Shown: piece by piece, positions 50,309 to 59,262 of the stretch
Position numbering within the stretch: the stretch's first letter is position 1
Layout: each line of letters starts with the position of its first letter
Source of the DNA: Actinoallomurus liliacearum
GTDB lineage: Bacteria; Actinomycetota; Actinomycetes; Streptosporangiales; Streptosporangiaceae
Direction: 5' to 3'
Assembly (NCBI RefSeq): GCF_039542035.1
Contig: NZ_BAABHJ010000015.1
Coordinates: 15,297-79,296, forward strand
Length of the DNA: 64,000 nucleotides
The notes under the pieces: generated by a model
The model's input: only the letters and a program-made list of their open reading frames with translations
The model's database searches: none
What the model was told of the DNA's origin: nothing
Made by a program: the position numbers and the translations under genes

Positions 50309-52048
50309 GTGGGCGGCATGGGCCCGATGTCGCTTTTCCTGGGCGGGCTGGCCTTCGCCGTGGTGGTGCTGCTCGCCCGCAACCTGGCCGGCCGGCTGGG
50401 GCTACCGGAGGCGACCCTCCTGGTCGTGCTCGCCGCGGTGATGGGCTTCATCCCCGGAATCCCGCAGGTCCACCTCCCGCCGGACGTCGTCCTGATCGGT
50501 TTCCTGCCCCCCATCGTGTACCACGCGGCGTTCTTCACCGCGCCCCGCGAGGCCAAGGCGGACGCGGTCCCGATCATCACGCTGGCGGTCGCGCTCACCG
50601 TCGTGACGACGTTCGCGGCGGCGGCGGCCGCCCACACGGTCGTGACCGGGCTGGGCTGGGCGGCGGCCATCGCCTTCGGCGCGGCGGTCGCGCCGACCGA
50701 CGCGGTCTCGGCGACCTCGATCCTGCAACGCCTCGGCGCGCCGCGCCGGGTCGTGACGATCCTCGAGGGCGAGAGCCTCATCAACGACGGCGTGGCCCTC
50801 ACGGTGTTCAGCCTCGCCGTCGAGGCGCTGTCGCGCTCCTACACGTACGGGCACGGCGCGGCACGGCTCGCCGAGGTGGTCGTCGGCGGTGTCGCGTACG
50901 GCCTCTTCGTCGGTTTCGTCATCTCCCGGCTGCGGCGGCGGATCCGCGATGCGGGCAGCCAGATCGTCGTCTCCCTGCTGACGCCCTACCTCGCGTTCGT
51001 ACCGGCCGACGAACTCGGCTTCTCGGGGATCCTCGCGACGGTCACGGCCGGGTTCTTCCTCGGCACGCGCGGCGAGGGCATGCTGCAGCCCGCGTCGCGC
51101 CTGGTCGGGCAGATGTTCTGGCGGGTGCTCGTCTACCTCCTCGAGTCGGCGCTGTTCGTGCTGCTCGGCCTGCAGCTCCGGCCGGTGCTGCGGGAGATCG
51201 CCGGCCACTCGCCGTCCCGGCTCGTCATGGGTGTCCTGGTGGTGGCGGCCATCATCATCGCCGTGCGCCTGGCCTGGTCGCTGTGGGTCTTCCCACTCGG
51301 GCGATATCTGCCGGGGCGGCACCTCGAGGTGGGCCACCTGAACGCGGGCGAGCGCTTCGCGATCGGCTGGAGCGGCATGCGCGGTGCCATCTCCCTGGCG
51401 ATCGTGCTGTCCATGCCGGGGGCCGTCCTCGGCTCGCCGCTGCCCGGCCGCCAGGAGGTCATCTTCCTCACCGCCGCGATCGTCTTCGTCACCCTGGTCG
51501 GCCAGGCGATGACGCTGCCGGTGGTCCTGCGCAGGTTCGGGCTGGCCGAATCCGACCGGCAGCGCATCGAGCAGATGGCCGCCCGGCGGGCCGTGCTGGA
51601 GGCGGCCCTGGACCGGTTGGACACGCTCGTCGAGAACGACGAGGTGGACGAGCGCGCCGCACAGACCTACCGGCAGCTTTACGAGGACCGGCTCCGGCGT
51701 GTCCGGGCCGAGCTGGACGGGGGCGTGGAGGAAGATGGACAGGTCGACCCGATCGCGCTGCGGCGCGACCTGATCCGGGTACAGCGGGAGCGGCTCGACG
51801 GGCTGTACCGCAAGGGGAAGATCAACGCGGACGCGCTGCGGGCGGTGCGCCGGCGGCTCGACCTGGACGACCCGGATCTGCGCCGCGACGTCGGCTTGTC
51901 CGGCGCGTCCCACGTTACTCTCCGTAATTGCGACAAAGTCGGCATCGGGCCGGTGATGACGTCGACAACGGCGAGATCGGGGCGGCGATCACGCCGAGAA
52001 CGTGTGACTGTCCGTAAACTCGGTACGGCGGATCAGGTGCGAGTCTAA
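50309..52048 (+). CDS. CPA1-family Na+/H+ antiporter
   Basis: The 579 residues (GTG 50309; ATG 50318 is equally possible) comprise about 12 transmembrane helices. The signature regions are FLPPIVYHAAFFTAP (amiloride-like motif), AFGAAVAPTDAVSATSIL with the conserved Asp-Ala, and ILEGESLINDGVALTVFSLAV (ES-LxNDG, ion-binding Asp). GWSGMRGAISLAIVLSMP is the conserved Arg-containing helix. A 130-residue cytoplasmic C-terminus carries charged helices (RQRIEQMAARRAVLEAALDRL). Expected role: pH and Na+ homeostasis. The final 40 residues are atypical in composition. Confidence 0.92.
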   Translation: MGGMGPMSLFLGGLAFAVVVLLARNLAGRLGLPEATLLVVLAAVMGFIPGIPQVHLPPDVVLIGFLPPIVYHAAFFTAPREAKADAVPIITLAVALTVVTTFAAAAAAHTVVTGLGWAAAIAFGAAVAPTDAVSATSILQRLGAPRRVVTILEGESLINDGVALTVFSLAVEALSRSYTYGHGAARLAEVVVGGVAYGLFVGFVISRLRRRIRDAGSQIVVSLLTPYLAFVPADELGFSGILATVTAGFFLGTRGEGMLQPASRLVGQMFWRVLVYLLESALFVLLGLQLRPVLREIAGHSPSRLVMGVLVVAAIIIAVRLAWSLWVFPLGRYLPGRHLEVGHLNAGERFAIGWSGMRGAISLAIVLSMPGAVLGSPLPGRQEVIFLTAAIVFVTLVGQAMTLPVVLRRFGLAESDRQRIEQMAARRAVLEAALDRLDTLVENDEVDERAAQTYRQLYEDRLRRVRAELDGGVEEDGQVDPIALRRDLIRVQRERLDGLYRKGKINADALRAVRRRLDLDDPDLRRDVGLSGASHVTLRNCDKVGIGPVMTSTTARSGRRSRRERVTVRKLGTADQVRV

Positions 52049-52056
52049 GGAGTCAG

Positions 52057-52683
52057 ATGGCCGAGCAAGCGGAGTTGCCGCAGGAACGGCCGGCGACGCA
52101 GGATCAACCACAGAACATCGGGCGGGCCGACCAGGCCGGGCGATCGGCGGCCTCCGGGCCGGTGCCGGGGCGTCCGGAGGGGCCCGGCGGCACGGTCCGC
52201 ATCGTCGACCTGCCGGAGTCGGACCAGAAGTCCCTGCGGACGGCCCTGCGGCACGACACGCCGTTGCACGACCTGCTCGGCCTGGAGATGGTCGAGATCG
52301 GGGAGGACCACGCGGTGCTGTCCATGCCGATCCGGCCGCAGGCGTTCAACAGCACCGGCAACCTGCACGGCGGTGCGATCGCCACGCTGATCGACGTGGC
52401 GGCGGGCACGGCGGCGGCACGGGGGAGCGGGTTCGAGCCGGGCCGGCAGAGTCTCGTAACGGCCGACCTGCACGTCCGGTACCTCGGCCGCCCGCACGGC
52501 GACCAGGTGTACGCGCGCGCCCAGGTGCTGAAGGCGGGCCGCCAGCTCATCGTCGTCGAGTGCCGGGTCACCGACGTCGAGCATCGCGTCATCGCGGCGG
52601 CGGACTTCAGCATGATGATCGTTCCGTTGCGCAAACCGCTGCGGCCCGTCGCGAGCGCCAAGGACACCGACCCGGACCTGTGA
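52057..52683 (+). CDS. PaaI/hotdog-fold thioesterase
   Basis: The 208 residues have a disordered head of about 60 residues. The hotdog core then reads HDLLGLEMVEIGEDHAVLSMPIRPQAFNSTGNLHGGAIATLIDVAAGTAA, with the nucleophile region LHGGAIATLID, then SLVTADLHVRYLGRPHGDQVYARAQVLKAGR. PaaI-type enzymes hydrolyse acyl- or aryl-CoA thioesters. It starts after AAGGAG, nine bases past the antiporter stop, so it is probably cotranscribed with it. Substrate unknown. Confidence 0.85.
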   Translation: MAEQAELPQERPATQDQPQNIGRADQAGRSAASGPVPGRPEGPGGTVRIVDLPESDQKSLRTALRHDTPLHDLLGLEMVEIGEDHAVLSMPIRPQAFNSTGNLHGGAIATLIDVAAGTAAARGSGFEPGRQSLVTADLHVRYLGRPHGDQVYARAQVLKAGRQLIVVECRVTDVEHRVIAAADFSMMIVPLRKPLRPVASAKDTDPDL

Positions 52684-52729
52684 CCGCGGCGGGGCCCGGC
52701 ACGCGGAACCGCGCGCCGGGCCACCGCGG
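52684..52729. terminator. Bidirectional hairpin between thioesterase and sedolisin genes
   Basis: The inner arms GGCCCGGC-A-CGCGG and CCGCG-C-GCCGGGCC pair over 14 bp with one mismatch around an AA loop. Outer CCGCGG boxes extend the stem (52684-52729). It occupies the whole gap between convergent stops. Confidence 0.65.
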
Positions 52730-52735
52730 CTCCGG

Positions 52736-54508
52736 TCAGCCCGGGTTGGCGACCAGCGTGTTGAAGAGGGCCGGCAGGTTGGGGCTGCCCATGCCCGTCG
52801 AGAGGTCGAAGCCGGCCGTCGCCGGGTAGTACAGGTTGTTGCCCGCGACGACGTCGGTGTACGGCTTGTTGGCCCCGGCCACGCTCAGCGCGTGGTAGAG
52901 GGTGTCCGGGCCGAAGCAGAACACGTGGGCGCGCGCGAGCAGGCCCTGGTTCACCAGCGCCATTCCGGCCGCCCAGATGGGCGCCGCCGCGCTCGTGCCG
53001 CCGGACGACACCCACCGGCCCCGGTAGTAGATCGGCAGGTCGATCGCGACCGCGGAGACGTCCGGCACCTCGCGGCCGCCGGTGGTGGAGTACCGGTTGT
53101 CGACGCCGGGCGCCTGCTGGAACGTCTCTCGCTGGTGGACCTTGCTCACGCCACCGCCGCTGCCCCACTGGTTCTCGCACCGGGACAGGTTGGACCGGTC
53201 GGACCAGACGGTCTCCTGCGTACGGGTGCCGTTCGGCGCGAAGCCCAGCCGGGTGCCGCCGACCGCGACCACGTAGGGCGAGGTCGAGGGGAAGGACACG
53301 TCGAGCGAGCCGTAGGTCCGGTCGCCGAACGCCCCGCAGTCACCGCTGGAGATGAACACCGTCATTCTCTCGGCCACGGTGAGGATGCGCAGGTTCTGGT
53401 CGATCGCCTGCATGATGGACGGGGACAGGTAGCCCTCCGGGCCGCCCATGCTGATGCTGACGATGCTGCCCGCGGGGTTCTTCGACAGGTCGTAGTTATT
53501 GTCGATGATGCGCTGCAGCGCGTTGTTCAGCGCGGCCCACGAGTCGGCGCCGTTGCCGGTGTTCAGCAGCGCCGGGTCCTCCTGGTAGTCCACGATGCGC
53601 AGGTTGGGGGCCAGCCCCGCCAGCATCTGGATGTCGAGGGTGGCCTCCGCGCCGACCGCCGGCTCGGTGGCGCCGAGGTTCACGTTGCTCAACTGGATGT
53701 GCGAGCCGGTGCACGCGACATAGTTGGCGACGTCGTTCCGGTCGTACCCGTCCATCTCGACGAGGTTGACCGTCATGTTCTCGCCGTGCCAGCCCTGGTT
53801 CCACAGCTGGTTGTAGCCGTACGCGGCGGCGACCCGGTCGTGGGAGGCGAACCGCTGCGGAAACCGCTGGATGCAGCGGGCCGCCCGCGCCGGGAGGGCC
53901 CGCCCGGGCAGCGCGGCGCCGAGCGGTCCACGGGACTTGGGCGCCATGCTGTAGCTCTCCAGGCCGGTGACGGCCAGGATGTACGGCTTGAGCGCCTCGG
54001 GGATCTGCGGCGGGTGGTTGGGGTCGGGCGTGAAGTACGTCCGGCCGTTCAGCCGGTGGGTGACGAAGGACGTCCGCAGCAGCTGGGCGGCCTGCCCGGC
54101 CTTCACGTCGAAGGTCACGTTCGTCCGCGTCTTGCTGGTCTTGGCCTGGATGTGGGCGCTGTTCAGGTAGGCCTGGAACTTCTGGATCGTCTGGTCGCTG
54201 ACGCCGAGCTCCTTGCCGACGTCACCGGCGGTCTGCGACGGGCTCTTGCCGTGCCCGTACTTCTTCCAGGCCTCGTCGCTGACCTTCAGCGTGACGCCGA
54301 CGTGGAGGGTCTGACCGTCCGGAACCCGGCCGGTCACCGGCGCCTTGAGCACCTTGTCCGGGATCCCGAGGTCGAGCGTCGTGTATTTCCAGGTGGCGGC
54401 GGCCGTCGGCGATGCCGACGGCTTGCTGGAGCTCCCCGAACTCCCGCATCCACTCAGCACGGTCAGTGCGAGCACCACACTGAGACATGCGGCCCGGCGC
54501 TTGCGCAC
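52736..54508 (-). CDS. Sedolisin (S53) family serine-carboxyl protease lipoprotein
   Basis: GTG 54508 gives 590 residues with signal RKRRAACLSVVLALTVLSGCGSS and a lipobox (LSGC). The pro-domain (about 60-220) contains QTLHVGVTLKVSDEAWKKYG and GKELGVSDQTIQKFQAYL, as in Pro-kumamolisin. The catalytic domain has EATLDIQMLAGLAP (Glu/Asp pair), FISSGDCGAFG (oxyanion Asp) and SSGGTSAAAPIWAAGM (nucleophile Ser). PDVSAVA and the C-terminal YTDVVAGNN...GFDLSTGMGSPN are consistent with the calcium site. Acidic extracellular proteolysis is expected. Upstream in-frame extensions lack a signal peptide and were not used. Confidence 0.9.
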   Translation of the reverse strand: MRKRRAACLSVVLALTVLSGCGSSGSSSKPSASPTAAATWKYTTLDLGIPDKVLKAPVTGRVPDGQTLHVGVTLKVSDEAWKKYGHGKSPSQTAGDVGKELGVSDQTIQKFQAYLNSAHIQAKTSKTRTNVTFDVKAGQAAQLLRTSFVTHRLNGRTYFTPDPNHPPQIPEALKPYILAVTGLESYSMAPKSRGPLGAALPGRALPARAARCIQRFPQRFASHDRVAAAYGYNQLWNQGWHGENMTVNLVEMDGYDRNDVANYVACTGSHIQLSNVNLGATEPAVGAEATLDIQMLAGLAPNLRIVDYQEDPALLNTGNGADSWAALNNALQRIIDNNYDLSKNPAGSIVSISMGGPEGYLSPSIMQAIDQNLRILTVAERMTVFISSGDCGAFGDRTYGSLDVSFPSTSPYVVAVGGTRLGFAPNGTRTQETVWSDRSNLSRCENQWGSGGGVSKVHQRETFQQAPGVDNRYSTTGGREVPDVSAVAIDLPIYYRGRWVSSGGTSAAAPIWAAGMALVNQGLLARAHVFCFGPDTLYHALSVAGANKPYTDVVAGNNLYYPATAGFDLSTGMGSPNLPALFNTLVANPG

Positions 54509-54736
54509 GGATGTACCCCGTTTCCTCGTCTGGGACTGTCGACACACGCGGCGGATCCGCGCGTGAGCGCTCAGACGAGCGCGACATACCGCCGGTTCCA
54601 CTCGTTGCGGTGGGTTTCCGTCTTCCCAGGCAGCGGAGGTCGGCCGGGGATGGATGTGACGCCGGTAGCCGGAGGACCGCTCCTGCAGCGTGTGCCCGCA
54701 TACGATGACAGAACGGACATATCCCCGCAACAAGAT

Positions 54737-54773
54737 CGGCCCCGCTCCCGGCGGGTCGCCGGGAGCGGGGCCG
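54737..54773 (-). terminator. Terminator of the M1 peptidase gene
   Basis: Perfect 16-bp arms (54737-54752 and 54758-54773) with a 5-nt loop begin 16 bp past the M1 peptidase stop. The rest of the 280-bp gap down to 54509 holds the sedolisin gene leader and nothing else recognisable. Confidence 0.75.
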
Positions 54774-54788
54774 GAACGCTCCGCCGGG

Positions 54789-56279
54789 TCAGCCGCGGAG
54801 GTTCGGGGTGCCCAGGGCCGCGTGCGCCTGCCGGATCTGGGACCAGGACTCGGGCCGCGCCGTCGCGGCGGCCGGCTGCGGCGGGGCGGCCGGCCGTCCC
54901 GGCGTGTACAGCCAGGTCTGGAACAGCGCGCCGAGCCGCTGCCCGGAGAGGCGCTCGGCGAGCGCGATGAACTCCGGGATCGTCCCGTTGCCGTACCTCT
55001 TCAGTGACGCCCAGGTGCGCAGGGTCGTGAAGAAGGCCCGGTCGCCGACCTTCGCCCGCAGCGCCTGCAGGGCCATCGCGCCACGGTCGTACACGGCGTC
55101 GGCGAACTGGTTCTCACCGGGTCCCGGGTCGCCTGGCTTGACCTGCCAGAACGGGTCGTCGGCCGGATAGGAGTCGTAGGCCGTCCGCGCGAGCTCGGCG
55201 GCCGTGCCCTCACCGTGCTGCTCCGACCACAGCCACTCGGCGTACGTCGCGAAGCCCTCGTTCAGCCAGATGTCGCTCCAGCGGGACAGTGAGACGCTGT
55301 CGCCGAACCACTGGTGGGCGTTCTCGTGCACGACGAGGTACGGCCGGGGCCCGTTACGGAAGCCGTACGGGCTGTAGAACACCCGCGTCTGCGTCTCCAG
55401 GGCGAAGTGGGAGGTCACGTTCGGCACGTACCCGCCGAGCGAGGTGAACGGATAGGGACCGAAGATCTTGCTCTCCCAGTCGACGACCTCGGCGGTGCGC
55501 TCGACGCTCTGCCGGGCCGCCGCCGCCCGGTCGGCCGGCAGGTCGGGGCTGTAGGCGGTGATGACCGGCAGGCCGCTCTTCGTGCGGGACCGGTGGACGT
55601 CGAACTTACCGACGGCCAGCGTCGTCAGGTACGTCGCCTGCGGCCGGGTCTCACGCCAGCCGTACCGCGTCCAGCCGTTCGCGGTACGGGCGCCGGTCGG
55701 CTCGCCGTTGCTGATCGTCTGCAGGCCCTCCGGCACGGCGATCTCGACGTCGAACGTGGCCTTGTCGAGCGGGTGGTCGTTGCTCGGGAACCACCACCAC
55801 GCGCTCTCCGGCTCCTGCGCGGCCACCGCGCCGTCCGGGGTACGGGCCCAGCCGACGTAGTCGCCGTACTTCTTCGTCGACGGGACGCCGGAGTAGCGGA
55901 CGACGACGGTGAGCGGCCGCCCCTTCCGTACGACGGCCGCCGGGGTGATGACCAGCTCGTGGGCGCCGGACGTGGTGAACCGCGCGGACCGCCCGTCGAC
56001 CGTGACGGAGGAGACGTCGAGCAGGAAGTCGAGGTCGAAGCGGGTGAGGTCCTGCGTGGCTCGCGCGGTGATCGTCGCCGTCCCGTCGAGACGGTCGTCG
56101 GACGGCCGGTACTTCAGGTCCAGGTCGTAGTGGGCGACGTCGTAGCCGCCGTTGCCATAGTCCGGATAGTAGGGGTCGCCGATGCCCGGCGCGCCCGGCC
56201 CCGCGTCGGCGTGGGCGGCGGTCGCCGCGAGGAGGACGCCGGCGGCGGCCAGGACCGCGGTCAGTGATCTGCTGCGCAT
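54789..56279 (-). CDS. Secreted M1-family metallopeptidase
   Basis: The 496 residues have a Sec signal (MRSRSLTAVLAAAGVLLAATAAHA). The N-terminal beta domain (YDVAHYDLDLKYRPSDDRLDGTATITARA) and EPESAWWWFPSNDHPLDKATFDVEI, ALETQTRVFY (the GAMEN-like exopeptidase segment is modified to ALETQ), zinc motif VVHENAHQWFGD and the second zinc ligand NEGFATYAEWLW follow. It lacks the C-terminal armadillo domain of full aminopeptidase N, the short exported form common in actinomycetes. The start has GGGAGAG upstream. Confidence 0.92.
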   Translation of the reverse strand: MRSRSLTAVLAAAGVLLAATAAHADAGPGAPGIGDPYYPDYGNGGYDVAHYDLDLKYRPSDDRLDGTATITARATQDLTRFDLDFLLDVSSVTVDGRSARFTTSGAHELVITPAAVVRKGRPLTVVVRYSGVPSTKKYGDYVGWARTPDGAVAAQEPESAWWWFPSNDHPLDKATFDVEIAVPEGLQTISNGEPTGARTANGWTRYGWRETRPQATYLTTLAVGKFDVHRSRTKSGLPVITAYSPDLPADRAAAARQSVERTAEVVDWESKIFGPYPFTSLGGYVPNVTSHFALETQTRVFYSPYGFRNGPRPYLVVHENAHQWFGDSVSLSRWSDIWLNEGFATYAEWLWSEQHGEGTAAELARTAYDSYPADDPFWQVKPGDPGPGENQFADAVYDRGAMALQALRAKVGDRAFFTTLRTWASLKRYGNGTIPEFIALAERLSGQRLGALFQTWLYTPGRPAAPPQPAAATARPESWSQIRQAHAALGTPNLRG

Positions 56280-56365
56280 TCACTCTCCCGATTTCTCCGA
56301 GTCAACCCACTCGGATAATAGAGATCTTTCGGGTGAGTGGAAGGCGCAGCAGTGGCCGAATTCGA

Positions 56366-56635
56366 TCAGTGGGTCAGCCGGACGTGTTCGTGTGTCACCG
56401 CCTCGATGTCCGCCGCCGCCAGGTCCAGCAACCGGTGGGCGAGGTCGGACAGCGCCCGCGACGCCGCGAGCTCCGCGCCGATCTCGGGAACGTCCCAGTC
56501 GGCGGGGTTGCACCGTGCCCGCCCCTGCCCGCGTACCCTCTCGGTCTCCCGGGCGATCAGCCGCGCCTCCGCGTAGGTCTGACCGTCCTCCTCGTCGAGG
56601 ACGACCTCGACGGACCAGCGGTCCTCCGTTCGCAT
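56366..56635 (-). CDS. DUF1876 small protein
   Basis: The 89 residues, RWSVEVVLDEEDGQTYAEARLIARETERVRGQGRARCNPADWDVPEIGAELAASRALSDLAHRLLDLAAADIEAVTH, are a clear DUF1876 member (dsRBD-like fold) found widely in actinobacteria. ATG 56635 is preceded by GGGGAGG. Function unknown; the fold hints at nucleic-acid binding but no RNA-binding residues are obvious. Confidence 0.87.
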   Translation of the reverse strand: MRTEDRWSVEVVLDEEDGQTYAEARLIARETERVRGQGRARCNPADWDVPEIGAELAASRALSDLAHRLLDLAAADIEAVTHEHVRLTH

Positions 56636-56868
56636 CTCTGCCTCCCCTTTTCAACGCAACTGCCTTCTACTCACGAGGCTTCACCCGGGACGACGGCGAG
56701 GGCAGGGGCGAAGGTCCCTCACTGCCCCCATATGCGGCGCGACCTGCTATTCAGACCAGATGTGGTGACATATCGCGAACCGTCCGAAGCGGTGACGACC
56801 GTGGCGTACCGTGGGCCGGGTCTTCCTGAAGTCCTCCTGAAATCGATCGATCGGGAGTCGCCCGGCAC

Positions 56869-57501
56869 ATGGAGTCACCGCATCGGTTCGAGATTCCCCG
56901 CCTGACCGCTCTCCTCCTGCACGCGCTGCCCAGGGTCGTCGAAGGCATGATCGCCCCCGTCGTCGTGTTCTACGCGGGTCTCGTCGTCCTCGGGCTGAAC
57001 GGCGCGCTGGTGACCGCGGTGGCCTGGGTCTACGGCGGGATCGCCGTCCGGGTCGTTCGCCGCAGACCGGTGCCCGGCACGCTGCTGCTCGCGGCGCTCG
57101 GCGTCACCGCCCGCGCCGCGCTGGCGGCCGTCACGGGCAGTGCCGTGGTCTACTTCCTGCAGCCGACCCTGGGCACGATGCTCGTCGCGGTCTCCTTCCT
57201 GGCCTCGGTCCCGCTCGGTCGTCCCCTCGCCGCCAAGGTCGCCACCGACCTGGTGCCGTTGCCCGAGGCGTTCCTCGCGCACGCCCGCGTCCGCCGCTTC
57301 TTCCTGCAGATCTCGCTGTTGTGGTCCCTGACCTTCACGCTCAACACCGCCATCAGCCTCTGGCTGCTGTTCAGCCAGTCGATCGGGACCTTCCTGTGGG
57401 TGCGGACCGCGGCGGTGGCCACCCTGGGCGCGACCGCGGTGCTCATCTCGGTGTGGGGTTTCAAGCGCTGCGTGAACCGGGTCACCGCCGCCCCCGCCTG
57501 A
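56869..57501 (+). CDS. VC0807-like integral membrane protein
   Basis: The 210 residues contain about five to six helices: LPRVVEGMIAPVVVFYAGLVVLGLNGALVTAVAWVYGGIAVRVVRRRPVPGTLLLAALGVTARAALAAVTGSAVVYFLQP, PLGRPLAAKVATDLVPLPEAFLAHARVRRFFLQISLLW and LNTAISLWLLFSQSIGTFLWV. The layout matches the VC0807 intracellular-septation-like family. The 233-bp upstream gap contains no gene. Function unknown. Confidence 0.8.
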   Translation: MESPHRFEIPRLTALLLHALPRVVEGMIAPVVVFYAGLVVLGLNGALVTAVAWVYGGIAVRVVRRRPVPGTLLLAALGVTARAALAAVTGSAVVYFLQPTLGTMLVAVSFLASVPLGRPLAAKVATDLVPLPEAFLAHARVRRFFLQISLLWSLTFTLNTAISLWLLFSQSIGTFLWVRTAAVATLGATAVLISVWGFKRCVNRVTAAPA

Positions 57502-57630
57502 CCGGAGTCAGCGCGCAAGAGCGCCGATGACCCGGGAATTCCGGCGAACAATCCCAAGGCGCGTGACATCTCTCAATATGAGGGCATCTGGCCCCGAAGA
57601 GTTGATCGTCCGCCCAAGGAGAGATTCGCG

Positions 57631-58782
57631 GTGAAGCGCCGAGTGATGCTCGCGGTGACCGGAGCGACGCTGCTGTTGTCGACCACGGGATGCGGATTGG
57701 GCGGCTCCTCGTCGTCGCCGGCCACGGTCACGATCACGCCGGTCAACGGCGCGGCCGACAGTCGCCCCGACCAGCCCATCGTCGTCAAGGCCGCGAAGGG
57801 CAGGCTGCGCGACGTGACCGTACGGGACGCCGGCGGGCAGGTCGCCGGAACGTTCGACAAGGGACACGTCCAGTGGACGTCGGCCGGGACGCTCAAGCCG
57901 GCGACGAAGTACACCGTCACCGCGACCGCGAAGAACTCCGGCGGCAAGACCACCACGGCGAACAGCGCCTTCCAGACGCTGACTCCGAAGCAGACGTTCG
58001 GCGTCGCCGACATCACCCCCATGCCGGGTGAGACGGTCGGCGTCGGCATGCCGCTCATCGTCAAGTTCAGCGACCCGGTCTACAACAAGGCCAACGTCGA
58101 ACGCGCCCTGAGCGTCACCTCCTCCAAGCACGCCGAGGGCGCCTGGCACTGGTTCGGGAACCAGGAGGCCGTCTACCGGACCAAGGACTACTGGCAACCC
58201 CACCAGACCGTGACGTTCACCGCGCACCTGGCCGGGGTCCGGGGCGCCCAGGACACCTACGGGACCAAGGACTACAGCCGCTCCTTCACGATCGGTGACT
58301 CCCACATCAGCGCCGTCGACGTGAAGACGCACCAGATGACCGTCGCGGTCGACGGCCGGACCGTCAAGACCGCCGCGATCAGCGCGGGCAAGGGCGGCGA
58401 GCGCAAGTACACCACCACGAACGGCGTCCACGCCGTCATGGGCAAGCAGAGCCCGGTCACGATGACGTCCGGCTGGATGGGCGTCACGGACACGAGCAAC
58501 CCGAACTACTACAGCCTGACCGTCTACCAGGCCGTGCAGATCTCCTCCAGCGGCGAGTACGTCCACTCCGCGCCCTGGTCGGTCGGCTCCCAGGGCCGGG
58601 AGAACGTCAGCCACGGCTGCGTCAACGCGCCGCCCTCCTTCGCCAAGTGGTTCTACGACCTGTCGAACCGCGGGGACATCGTCAAGGTCACCGGCACCGA
58701 CCGGGAGCTCGAACCGGACAACGGCTTCGGCTACTGGCAGCTCTCCTGGGCCGACTGGGTCAAGGGCAGCGCCCTGCGCTGA
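57631..58782 (+). CDS. L,D-transpeptidase with bacterial Ig domains (lipoprotein)
   Basis: GTG 57631 has AAGGAGAG upstream; 383 residues. Lipobox LSTTGC, then two Ig-like domains (PATVTITPVNGAADSRPDQPI...; QTFGVADITPMPGETVGVGMPLIVKFSDPV), then the YkuD domain with the catalytic VSHGCVNAPPSFAKWFY (His, Cys). HSAPWSVGSQGRENVSHGC is the strongly conserved actinobacterial pattern of LdtMt2. It makes 3-3 cross-links in peptidoglycan or attaches proteins to it. The C-terminal YWQLSWADWVKGSALR cap is also as in LdtMt2. Confidence 0.95.
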   Translation: MKRRVMLAVTGATLLLSTTGCGLGGSSSSPATVTITPVNGAADSRPDQPIVVKAAKGRLRDVTVRDAGGQVAGTFDKGHVQWTSAGTLKPATKYTVTATAKNSGGKTTTANSAFQTLTPKQTFGVADITPMPGETVGVGMPLIVKFSDPVYNKANVERALSVTSSKHAEGAWHWFGNQEAVYRTKDYWQPHQTVTFTAHLAGVRGAQDTYGTKDYSRSFTIGDSHISAVDVKTHQMTVAVDGRTVKTAAISAGKGGERKYTTTNGVHAVMGKQSPVTMTSGWMGVTDTSNPNYYSLTVYQAVQISSSGEYVHSAPWSVGSQGRENVSHGCVNAPPSFAKWFYDLSNRGDIVKVTGTDRELEPDNGFGYWQLSWADWVKGSALR

Positions 58783-58800
58783 CTCCGGCCCGGCGCCGTG

Positions 58801-58819
58801 CGCCCACTCCGGGTGGGCG
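58801..58819 (+). terminator. Short hairpin after the L,D-transpeptidase gene
   Basis: CGCCCAC and GTGGGCG (58801-58807 and 58813-58819) pair perfectly around 5 nt, 18 bp after the stop. Confidence 0.5.
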
Positions 58820-58887
58820 TCGTGCGCCGACCCCGGCGGATCGCGTGGTGACGAGCGGGCACGGGCCCCACCTGGCAGGATGGGCCC

Positions 58888-59262
58888 GTGCTCGATGTCG
58901 TGGGATGGGTTCACATGTCGCAGGGACGGCTGCTGGCCGTCCGCGCCCGGCAGCGCGACCGGCTCTACCTGCCCGGTGGCAAGCGCGAGCCGGGGGAGGA
59001 CGACTGGACCGCCCTGTCCCGTGAGGTGCGTGAGGAGCTCGGCGTCCGGCTCGACCGGGGCACCTTCCGGTCGATCGGGGTGGTCGAGGCGCCCGCGCAC
59101 GACCAGCCGCCGGGCACGCGCGTCCGGATGGCCTGCTACACCGCCGACTACGAGGGGGACCTGGCCGCCACCGGAGAGGTCGACGAGTGGCTCTACGTCG
59201 ACCCCGACGACGAGCACCTCCTCGCCCCGGCGGTGCGCGCCGCGCTGGAGCTGACGCGGTGA
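58888..59262 (+). CDS. NUDIX hydrolase
   Basis: The 124 residues contain a perfect Nudix box, GGKREPGEDDWTALSREVREELGV (Gx5Ex7REUxEExGU). LDVVGWVHMSQGRLLAVRARQRDRLYLP precedes it. Small size and lack of extra domains fit a nucleotide-sugar, NTP or oxidised-nucleotide pyrophosphohydrolase. Its stop overlaps the GTG of the glycosyltransferase gene, suggesting a shared role with nucleotide sugars, but the substrate is open. Confidence 0.92.
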   Translation: MLDVVGWVHMSQGRLLAVRARQRDRLYLPGGKREPGEDDWTALSREVREELGVRLDRGTFRSIGVVEAPAHDQPPGTRVRMACYTADYEGDLAATGEVDEWLYVDPDDEHLLAPAVRAALELTR